A stretch of DNA of 56,415 bases from Alteribacillus sp. YIM 98480 (GTDB lineage: Bacteria > Bacillota > Bacilli > Bacillales > Marinococcaceae), in assembly GCF_009765375.1 (NCBI RefSeq), contig NZ_VTOK01000021.1, positions 1-56,415 on the forward strand. Reading direction: 5' to 3'. Below are positions 48,940 through 56,415 of the stretch, one piece after another; position 1 is the first letter of the stretch, and every line of letters starts with the position of its first letter. The position numbers and the translations under genes were made by a program. The notes under the pieces are model-generated. The model worked only from the letters and a program-made list of their open reading frames with translations, was not told the origin of the DNA and searched no databases.

Positions 48940-49878
48940 TTGCGGCAAACAAGAGGATTAACGGAAGGTGCAGTATTAAGTGGTGTATTTATAGTTATGC
49001 TGCTTCTTTCTATTTTTGTGCCTTTCCTTATTACTATTTTGATGTGGTTTTTACCTCTTCCATTTATTGTTTTTGCAGTACGGCATGGGTTAAAACCCGG
49101 ATTTATCATGTTTGCAGTAACTATTTTACTTTCAGGGATTATTGGAGGAGTTATAGGTTTGCCTCATGCATTACTAGCTGGAGCGGGCGGGCTTACTGCT
49201 GGTGAACTTATTCGTCGTCAGAAAGAAGCTTTATTTGTGCTCGCTGGAAGCAGTATTGCTTATATAGGTGTACTTGTACTGCTGTATGCCGGGTCCATTC
49301 TAATATTAGATATAGATCCTATAAATGCGATGCAAGATGTCATGCGGCAATCAACACAGCAAGCAGAGTCTATGCTGGGGGCACTTGGACAAGAGCCTTC
49401 TGAAAACCTGGAAATTTGGGAGGAAATGATTAATCAAATTGGGTATCTTGGCCCGGTATTGATTGTCTTTACAGGTGTTGTATATGGATTAATTACACAA
49501 TTAGCTGCCCATATGGTTTTGCAGCGGATAAAAGTCAGTGTAGAGCCTTTCCCTCCTCTTAGAGAGTGGAATTTTCCACGTTCCTTGCTTTGGTATTATC
49601 TAATTACTTCTATCATTTTTTTCATAGGAACTGAAGAAGGAACAGCGTTGTATGTAGTTATGTGGAACCTATTCCCGTTATTGGAAACAGCAATGGCTTT
49701 GCAGGGGTTTACGGTTGTGTTTTATTATTGTTATGTTAAGTCTATTCATAAAGTTTTTCCTATAATATTGCTTATTTCTGGATTATTTTTACCCTTTGTT
49801 CTTCTTCTTGCTCGTATTTTGGGTATAATTGATTTAGGATTTCAATTGAAAAAACGTCTGAAACCTGACACGAAGTAG
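48940..49878 (+). CDS. yybS: YybS family membrane protein (DUF2232)
   Basis: The 312-residue integral membrane protein has about eight hydrophobic helices. It starts LRQTRGLTEGAVLSGVFIV, which matches the YybS family start (TEGA motif), and contains GAGGLTAGELIRR near residue 85. The family is related to energy-coupling-type membrane components, but its substrate is unknown. TTG at 48940 follows GAGGTG and is chosen; an in-frame GTG at 48931 overlaps the ribosome-binding site. It is followed by gdpP at 11 bp, a conserved pairing. Confidence 0.88.
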   Translation: MRQTRGLTEGAVLSGVFIVMLLLSIFVPFLITILMWFLPLPFIVFAVRHGLKPGFIMFAVTILLSGIIGGVIGLPHALLAGAGGLTAGELIRRQKEALFVLAGSSIAYIGVLVLLYAGSILILDIDPINAMQDVMRQSTQQAESMLGALGQEPSENLEIWEEMINQIGYLGPVLIVFTGVVYGLITQLAAHMVLQRIKVSVEPFPPLREWNFPRSLLWYYLITSIIFFIGTEEGTALYVVMWNLFPLLETAMALQGFTVVFYYCYVKSIHKVFPIILLISGLFLPFVLLLARILGIIDLGFQLKKRLKPDTK

Positions 49879-49889
49879 GGGTTGACATT

Positions 49890-51860
49890 ATGCCTAGGTT
49901 TTTATTGAGGCGGTGGCACGGTTATCATGTGGTGTCTCTGTTTTTTGTAGCAGTGCTTTTTATCGCTTTTTTGACTTTTTACCAATGGCAGCTTGGTTTA
50001 CTCGGTTACTTTTTGCTAAGCCTCTTAGTGATATATATCATTCAGGCTAGAAAATCATTTGAAAAAGACTTGGAGAAATATATATCAACGCTTTCTCACC
50101 GAGTAAATAAAGCTGGGGAAGAAGCGGTGACAGAACTTCCGATAGGGATTTTATTGTTTAATGAAGAGTATGAAGTACAATGGGCAAATCCGTTTATGAT
50201 GAACTTTCTGCCGCGGGAATTTTTAGGAGAATCACTAGAAAAGATTTCCGACGGGCTTATTCCAGCTATCAAAAAAGGGGATTATGAAACAGAGCTGACC
50301 CTAAATGAACGGCATTACTTTGTTTATATAAGGCAAGAGGAACGCCTTTTGTACTTTTTTGATATGACAGACACAGCAGAAACAAGGTCACTGTATCAAG
50401 ACGAGCAAACAGTGATTGGGCTTATTTATTTAGATAATTATGATGAAGTGACACAAGGAATGGATGATCAGATCCGCAGTAAACTAATGAGTCACGTAAC
50501 GTCATCATTAAATTACTGGGCCAATGAGTATCAAATTCTGCTTAGAAGCATTGCTTCAGACCGTTTTATAGCAGTTATGAATAAAAAGGCGTTAGATGAG
50601 CTTGAAAAAACAAGGTTTGAGCTGCTCGATGAAGTTAGAGAAGTAACAGGAAAAGAAAAAGTTCCCATTACATTAAGCATTGGAGTAGGCAGTGGAGAAT
50701 CTTCGTTAAGAGAATTAGGAAATCTTGCTCAATCAAGTCTTGATCTTGCTCTTGGAAGAGGCGGAGATCAAGTAGCAATTAAAGATACAAATGGGAAAGT
50801 CCGTTTTTACGGCGGAAAATCTAATGCCATGGAAAAAAGAACCCGTGTACGTGCCCGTGTCATTTCACATGCTCTTCGTGATTTCGTTTTAGAAAGCGAT
50901 CAAGTGATTATTATGGGACACAAAAATCCAGATATGGATGCGATTGGGGCAGCAATTGGTGTGTTAAAGATTGCAGACGTTAATAATACTGATGCTTATG
51001 TTGTCGTTGACCCTAATGATATTAACCCTGATGTTCAGAAACTCATGGACGAAGTGGGAGAACATGAACATCTTTGGTCTCAATTTATTACACCGGATGA
51101 AGCATTAGATGAACTGACTCGCCATACCTTACTGGTCGTAGTAGATACGCATAAACCATCTCTTGTTATAGAACCGCGGTTAGTTGATGCGGTCGACCGG
51201 GTCGTTGTACTCGATCACCACCGCAGAGGAGAAGAGTTTATAAAAGACCCGGTACTGGTATACATGGAACCCTATGCTTCTTCTACGTCTGAATTAGTAA
51301 CGGAACTATTAGAATATCAGCCTCAGAAATTGAACATGGATGTGTTAGAAGCAACGGCGATGCTTGCTGGTATTATCGTGGATACGAAAAGTTTTGCGAT
51401 TCGTACAGGCTCGCGGACTTTCGATGCTGCTTCGTTTTTAAAGTCTCATGGAGCAGACACAACATTAGTACAAATGCTTCTTAAAGAAGACATTGAACAA
51501 TATGTGAGACGATCAAGATTAATCGAAAAGGCGTCCATTTATCGTGATGGTATGGCGATTGCAAAAGCTTCTAGAGAAGAAACGTATGATCAAATACTTA
51601 TTGCTCAGGCAGCAGACACCCTTCTTACGATGAATGATGTAAAAGGATCTTTTGTGATTTCTAAAAGACAAGATGGAAAAACAAGTATCAGTGCCCGTTC
51701 TTTAGGGGAAGTGAATGTGCAGCTAATTATGGAAGCATTAGATGGCGGCGGCCATCTAACCAATGCAGCTACCCAATTTGAGGGTGTATCTATCGAAGAA
51801 GCAGAAGACAAATTAATGCAAGCTATAGATGAGTACTTGGAAGGAGGAACAAAAGAATGA
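49890..51860 (+). CDS. gdpP: Cyclic-di-AMP phosphodiesterase GdpP
   Basis: GdpP hydrolyses c-di-AMP to pApA and so affects potassium homeostasis, cell-wall stress and sporulation checkpoints. The 656-residue protein has two N-terminal membrane helices (about 14-50), a PAS domain (about 75-155) and a degenerate GGDEF domain (about 170-305). The DHH/DHHA1 catalytic part (about 335-650) has [15 protein letters not shown] and [18 protein letters not shown] is near the end. Start ATG is 11 bp after yybS. Its stop overlaps the rplI start by 4 nt. Confidence 0.97.
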   Translation: MPRFLLRRWHGYHVVSLFFVAVLFIAFLTFYQWQLGLLGYFLLSLLVIYIIQARKSFEKDLEKYISTLSHRVNKAGEEAVTELPIGILLFNEEYEVQWANPFMMNFLPREFLGESLEKISDGLIPAIKKGDYETELTLNERHYFVYIRQEERLLYFFDMTDTAETRSLYQDEQTVIGLIYLDNYDEVTQGMDDQIRSKLMSHVTSSLNYWANEYQILLRSIASDRFIAVMNKKALDELEKTRFELLDEVREVTGKEKVPITLSIGVGSGESSLRELGNLAQSSLDLALGRGGDQVAIKDTNGKVRFYGGKSNAMEKRTRVRARVISHALRDFVLESDQVIIMGHKNPDMDAIGAAIGVLKIADVNNTDAYVVVDPNDINPDVQKLMDEVGEHEHLWSQFITPDEALDELTRHTLLVVVDTHKPSLVIEPRLVDAVDRVVVLDHHRRGEEFIKDPVLVYMEPYASSTSELVTELLEYQPQKLNMDVLEATAMLAGIIVDTKSFAIRTGSRTFDAASFLKSHGADTTLVQMLLKEDIEQYVRRSRLIEKASIYRDGMAIAKASREETYDQILIAQAADTLLTMNDVKGSFVISKRQDGKTSISARSLGEVNVQLIMEALDGGGHLTNAATQFEGVSIEEAEDKLMQAIDEYLEGGTKE

Positions 51861-52300
51861 AAGTAATTTTTAATCAAGATGTAAAAGGAAAAGGGAAAAA
51901 AGGGGAAGTAAAAAACGTATCTGAGGGTTATGCGAGAAATTACTTATTTCCAAATAATCTTGCTGTAGAGGCAACTAAAGGAAACCTTAAAAACCTAGAA
52001 GCCAAGCAGGAAAGTGAAAATAAAAAAGCGCAGCAGCAGCTTGAAGAAGCAAAAGAATATAAAGAAAAACTAGAAAAGACCAAAGTAGAAATAAAAGCAA
52101 AAGCTGGAGATGGCGGCCGCTTGTTTGGGGCAGTATCAACAAAACAAATCGCAGAGACATTAAAAAGCATGAATTTGAAAGTAGATAAACGAAAAATTGA
52201 GCTTGATAATCCAATCCGTACTCTGGGAGTCACAAAGGTTCCCATTAAAATTCATCCGCAAGTAACTGCAACGGTAGATGTTCACGTCAAAGAAGAGTAA
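51857..52300 (+). CDS. rplI: 50S ribosomal protein L9
   Basis: The 147-residue protein has an N-terminal domain [20 protein letters not shown] with the Gly/Lys-rich loop. A long connecting helix (about 42-75; Glu/Lys/Gln-rich) and a C-terminal domain ending VDVHVKEE follow. The ATGA overlap with gdpP indicates translational coupling. The order gdpP-rplI-dnaB is conserved in Bacilli. Confidence 0.98.
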   Translation: MKVIFNQDVKGKGKKGEVKNVSEGYARNYLFPNNLAVEATKGNLKNLEAKQESENKKAQQQLEEAKEYKEKLEKTKVEIKAKAGDGGRLFGAVSTKQIAETLKSMNLKVDKRKIELDNPIRTLGVTKVPIKIHPQVTATVDVHVKEE

Positions 52301-52324
52301 GAATGAAAGGCAGGAGGGGCAGTC

Positions 52325-53692
52325 ATGAGTGATGTGTTAACAGACCGGAAGCCGCCTCAAAACATCGAAGCGGAGCAAGCCGTTATTGGGGCTGTTTTTC
52401 TTGAAGGAGAAGCACTCGTTACAGCGACAGAGCGTCTCACACCTGAAGACTTTTATCGTGTCTCTCATCAGCGAATTTTCCGTGTAATGGTTGAAATCGG
52501 TGAGAAAGGAAGTCCGGTAGACCTCGTCACAGTCACATCTGCTCTTCAAGATTATCAATGGTTGGAAGAAGTAGGAGGCATCTCTTACTTAACAGATCTT
52601 GCTAACGCTGTGCCCACTGCGGCAAACGTGGAATACTACAGCAAAATTGTACAAGAAAAATCAATACTGCGCCGGCTCATTCGTGCTGCAACTGATATTG
52701 CATCTGAAGGTTATGAAAGCGAAGAAGAAGTAGAAGATATTTTAAACGATGCAGAACGGTCTATTTTAGAAGTTGCACAGCAGCGAAGTTCCGGAGCATT
52801 CGTATCTATTAAAGATGTTTTAATAGAAACCTATGATAATATTGAAATGCTTCAAAACCGTGAAAATGATATTACTGGTATATCAAGCGGGTTTGCTGAA
52901 CTTGATCATATGACAGCTGGTTTTCAACGGAGCGACTTAATTATAGTAGCTGCAAGGCCTTCTATGGGGAAGACAGCTTTTGCTTTAAACATTGCTCAAA
53001 ATGTAGCCACGAAAACGTCGGAAAATGTAGCTATATTTAGTTTGGAAATGGGAGCATCGCAGCTTGTTCAACGGATGCTTTGTGCAGAAGGCAATATTGA
53101 TGCAACCAAAATGAGAACCGGAGCACTAGAAGAAGAGGATTGGGAAAAACTCACAATGGCAATGGGCAGTCTGTCTTCGGCAGGTATATACATTGATGAC
53201 TCTCCGGGGATTAAAGTAAATGATATACAAGCTAAATGCCGGCGGCTTAAGCAAGAACGCGGTCTCGGAATGATCTTGATTGATTATTTGCAGCTAATCC
53301 AAGGATCCGGTTCAAAAAGTGGAGAAAACCGTCAACAAGAAGTCTCAGAGATTTCAAGAAGCTTGAAAGGAATTGCTCGTGAACTGGATGTTCCTGTTAT
53401 CGCCTTGTCCCAGCTTTCACGTGGAGTAGAATCCAGGCAAGATAAACGTCCAATGATGTCGGATCTTCGTGAATCTGGAAGTATTGAACAAGATGCTGAT
53501 ATTGTTTCTTTTCTTTATAGAGAAGATTACTATGATCAAGAAGCTGAAAATCAAAACATCATCGAGATAATCATTGCCAAACAGCGTAACGGCCCGGTAG
53601 GTAACGTAGAGCTTGCTTTTATAAAAGAGTATAATAAATTTGTGAACTTGGACCGGCGTCATGATGAAAGTCAAGCGCCGCCTGGTGCATGA
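52325..53692 (+). CDS. dnaB: Replicative DNA helicase (DnaB; DnaC in B. subtilis)
   Basis: The 455-residue hexameric 5'-3' helicase has an N-terminal DnaG-interacting domain (about 1-105; PPQNIEAEQAVIGAVFLE). A linker and the RecA-like ATPase domain follow, with Walker A ARPSMGKTAFALN, Walker B MILIDYLQLI, an arginine-finger region and IIAKQRNGPVG. No intein is present. Start ATG follows GGAGGGG. In B. subtilis this gene is called dnaC. It is followed by a terminator. Confidence 0.98.
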   Translation: MSDVLTDRKPPQNIEAEQAVIGAVFLEGEALVTATERLTPEDFYRVSHQRIFRVMVEIGEKGSPVDLVTVTSALQDYQWLEEVGGISYLTDLANAVPTAANVEYYSKIVQEKSILRRLIRAATDIASEGYESEEEVEDILNDAERSILEVAQQRSSGAFVSIKDVLIETYDNIEMLQNRENDITGISSGFAELDHMTAGFQRSDLIIVAARPSMGKTAFALNIAQNVATKTSENVAIFSLEMGASQLVQRMLCAEGNIDATKMRTGALEEEDWEKLTMAMGSLSSAGIYIDDSPGIKVNDIQAKCRRLKQERGLGMILIDYLQLIQGSGSKSGENRQQEVSEISRSLKGIARELDVPVIALSQLSRGVESRQDKRPMMSDLRESGSIEQDADIVSFLYREDYYDQEAENQNIIEIIIAKQRNGPVGNVELAFIKEYNKFVNLDRRHDESQAPPGA

Positions 53693-53697
53693 ATATA

Positions 53698-53739
53698 AAA
53701 CCCGGATTGGATTTTCACATACCAATTCGGGTTTTTTTA
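53698..53739 (+). terminator. Rho-independent terminator after dnaB
   Basis: AAACCCGGATTGG and CCAATTCGGGTTT pair around an 11-nt loop, followed by TTTT. Confidence 0.92.
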
Positions 53740-53741
53740 TT

Positions 53742-53846
53742 AGGTAAGAAAGTATAAATTTTGGCGTTTTACATGTCTAGCTCCAGCGCCTACTCGCTCG
53801 AGATTCCTTCGGTTCGTCAATGGAAAGCAAAGATCAGCTTTCCATT
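53742..53846 (+). repeat. Dispersed repeat family A, copy 6 (core type 1, truncated)
   Basis: Left end GTAAGAAAGTATAAATTTTGG and TTTTACATGTCTAGCTCC, then type-1 core (CTACTCGCTCGAGATTCC, CAATGGAAAGCAAAGATCA). It stops at AGCTTTCCATT without the usual right end, just before the PurBox pair. Confidence 0.8.
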
Positions 53847-53850
53847 CTAT

Positions 53851-53897
53851 TTATCACGAACATATTTATAGATTTTAATACATAATGTTCGTGTTTG
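53851..53897 (+). promoter_or_regulatory. PurR operator (PurBox pair) of purA
   Basis: TTATCACGAACATAT (53851-53865) and ATAATGTTCGTGTTT (53882-53896) are inverted copies centred on CGAAC/GTTCG. They match the PurBox pattern with a gap slightly longer than the usual 16-17 bp. They lie just upstream of the -35, the normal place for PurR repression relieved by PRPP. No purR gene is in the window. Confidence 0.75.
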
Positions 53898-53898
53898 A

Positions 53899-53927
53899 TT
53901 GACTTCTTTCTGCGAAATTGATACACT
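53899..53927 (+). promoter_or_regulatory. purA promoter
   Basis: TTGACT (53899-53904) and TACACT (53922-53927) are spaced by 17 bp, directly after the PurBox pair and about 95 bp before the purA start. Confidence 0.75.
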
Positions 53928-53967
53928 ATTTGAGGGTTTTATTCTGATTGTAACTAACTACATATAA

Positions 53968-55311
<1,344 letters not shown>

Positions 55312-55321
55312 AAACACTTCA

Positions 55322-55388
55322 TTTCCCTCTTTCTTCGTCTGCTTTTTAAGCTTGTTACATGAAAAAGCAGACGGGGGAAATTTTTTTA
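55322..55388 (+). terminator. Rho-independent terminator after purA
   Basis: TTTCCC...CGTCTGCTTTTT pairs with AAAAAGCAGACG...GGGAAA around a 12-nt loop, followed by TTTTTTT. The stem is unusually long. Confidence 0.9.
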
Positions 55389-55452
55389 AGAAAACTCCTT
55401 GAAAATAAAAAATCAACGTGGTATTATTAATCTTGTCGCTGTCAAGGAAGCA

Positions 55453-55999
55453 GCATCAACCATGATCACTTAAGTTCTTCACGCAGTGAGGGACAAAAAT
55501 AAAAAACGCTTTAATAAAGATAAGGTATGCATAGTAAATAAATGTGTCATTTATAAATAAGAGCCATTAGCGAACCGTAAACCCCACTGAGTAGTCAACA
55601 ATGTAGGTTTGCGAGGAGCAGTGATGCGAAGCATGACGCGACGAGCACAAGACATCAATGAATAAGCATCAACCATGTTTATTTTTCGTTCTTCACGCAG
55701 TGAGGGACAAAAATAAAAAACGCTTTAATAAAGATAAGGTATTCATAGTAAATAAATGCACCATTTATAAATAAGAGCCATTAGCGAACCGTAAACCCCA
55801 CTGAGTAGTCAACAATGTAGGTTTGCGAGGAGCAGTGATGCGAAGCATGACGCGACGAGCACAAGACATCAATGAATAAGCATCAACCATGTTTATTTTT
55901 CGTTCTTCACGCAGTGAGGGACAAAAATAAAAAACGCCTTAATAAAGATAAGGTATGCATAGTAAATAAATGTGCTATTTATAAATAAGAGCCATTAGC
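55453..55999 (+). repeat. 214-bp tandem repeat containing the start of tRNA-Lys
   Basis: A unit of 214 bp is repeated 2.5 times. GTTCTTCACGCAGTGAGGG occurs at 55474, 55688 and 55902, and GAGCCATTAGC at 55561, 55775 and 55989. In the third copy GAGCCATTAGC is the beginning of the real tRNA-Lys; in the first two the sequence continues instead with GAACCGTAAACCCC and a GC-richer block that can fold (CGTAAACC/GGTTTGCG, ATGC-GAA-GCAT). The copies differ at only a few positions. No protein gene is present in 55389-55988. Confidence 0.93.
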
Positions 56000-56064
56000 T
56001 CAGTTGGTAGAGCATCTGACTTTTAATCAGAGGGTCGGAGGTTCGAATCCTCCATGGCTCACCA
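55989..56064 (+). tRNA. tRNA-Lys (anticodon TTT)
   Basis: This is a 76-nt tRNA with CCA encoded. The acceptor GAGCCAT pairs with ATGGCTC, the anticodon loop CTTTTAA reads TTT, and the T loop is TTCGAAT. Its first 11 nt and the upstream 90 bp are repeated twice before it. Confidence 0.98.
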
Positions 56065-56074
56065 TTTTCAAAAC

Positions 56075-56149
56075 GGCCCGTTGGTCAAGTGGTTAAGACA
56101 CCGCCCTTTCACGGCGGTAACAGGGGTTCGAATCCCCTACGGGTCACCA
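56075..56149 (+). tRNA. tRNA-Glu (anticodon TTC)
   Basis: This is a 75-nt tRNA with CCA encoded. The acceptor GGCCCGT pairs with ACGGGTC, the anticodon loop CTTTCAC reads TTC, and the T loop is TTCGAAT. It lies 10 bp after tRNA-Lys, so the two are cotranscribed. Confidence 0.98.
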
Positions 56150-56206
56150 TATTATTTATTACAGTTAAGTACAACCTTTTCTTCATCCAACTGCCTTTTC
56201 AAAGAA

Positions 56207-56415
56207 GAGAAGGAAGGAGCGTACCAAAGTACGTGACTGACAGAATGAAAGCAGCTGACGAAGAGATTCGTCCTAAAGCTAATCGGTCTTTTTTGAATAA
56301 GAATCAAGAAGGTCGAGGAAGCAAAGGAGAGAAGGAAGGAGCGTACTAAAGTACGTGACTGACAGAACGAGAGCAGCTGACGAAGAGATTCGTCCTAAAG
56401 CTAATCGGTCTTTTT
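56207..56415 (+). repeat. 122-bp direct repeat after the tRNA cluster (runs off the window)
   Basis: GAGAAGGAAGGAGCGTAC starts at 56207 and again at 56329. The block contains AAAGTACGTGACTGACAGAA, the hairpin GACGAA-GAGA-TTCGTC and ends with AAGCTAATCGGTCTTTTT. The second copy is cut by the window edge. The open frames running through it are a by-product. Confidence 0.85.

Noticed and set aside
53411-53430. Third parS-like CACGTG in dnaB
   Set aside because: GCTTTCACGTGGAGTA matches only the core; too many mismatches to the 16-bp consensus.
55453-55999. CRISPR array at the 214-bp repeats
   Set aside because: Units are tandem, long and nearly identical throughout, with no short repeat/unique spacer pattern and no cas genes.
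56054-56349. Frames crossing tRNA-Glu and the 122-bp repeat
   Set aside because: They begin inside tRNA genes and repeat the same peptide twice because of the tandem repeat.

Overview
The window is the replication-origin region of a low-GC, endospore-forming member of the Bacillaceae. Gene content and order follow Bacillus subtilis on both sides of oriC. Sporulation genes (bofA, spoIIIJ, yyaC), the Soj/Spo0J/Noc chromosome-organising set and the SRP RNA/T-box style RNAs all fit. Several exported or tail regions are very acidic (AppA, GyrA C-terminus, DacA), which hints at a halophilic or haloalkaliphilic lifestyle; this is an inference, and the species cannot be named from the sequence alone.

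Layout. oriC lies near 28.5-30.6 kb and is bipartite around dnaA. To its left, nearly everything is on the minus strand: dnaA, dnaN, yaaA, recF, remB, gyrB, gyrA, (yaaC on plus), guaB, dacA, pdxS, pdxT, serS with a T-box, an App-type oligopeptide ABC operon with an Lrp-like regulator, tRNA-Ser, a modB remnant, tadA, yycC, SRP RNA, dnaX, yaaK, recR, yaaL, bofA, and the 5' end of a 16S rRNA gene with two promoters. To its right, nearly everything is on the plus strand: rpmH, rnpA, spoIIIJ, khpB, mnmE, mnmG, rsmG, noc, soj, spo0J, (yyaC on minus), a ykvI-like gene, yyzM, ychF, rpsF-ssb-rpsR, a 46-codon gene, an IS110-family element, yybS, gdpP, rplI, dnaB, purA, tRNA-Lys and tRNA-Glu. Almost all genes are therefore transcribed away from the origin, co-directionally with the forks.

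The most interesting part is 46.9-48.8 kb. An IS110-family (IS1111-type) element can be delimited to the base from the sequence. It has 12-bp subterminal inverted repeats lying 7 and 3 bp from its ends, an AG core dinucleotide at both borders, and a target that becomes an intact copy of a local dispersed repeat when the element is removed in silico. Its 509-nt 3' non-coding region contains two small hairpins close together. Their loops match the two strands of exactly this target site across the core, which is what a bridge RNA (seekRNA) should look like. The two ends also carry half a promoter each: -35 at the right end and -10 at the left end. They would form a 17-bp-spaced promoter only in the excised circle.

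Other non-gene structure. There are two families of dispersed intergenic repeats: A, a mosaic GC-rich element with common ends and two alternative cores, and B, a roughly 95-bp element that often follows terminators and is the IS target. A 214-bp tandem repeat duplicates the upstream region and first 11 nt of tRNA-Lys, and a 122-bp repeat runs off the right edge. There are two parS sites, one near-perfect Noc-binding site, a DnaA-trio type unwinding element, a purA PurBox pair, and many Rho-independent terminators. Family A elements separate gyrB from gyrA.
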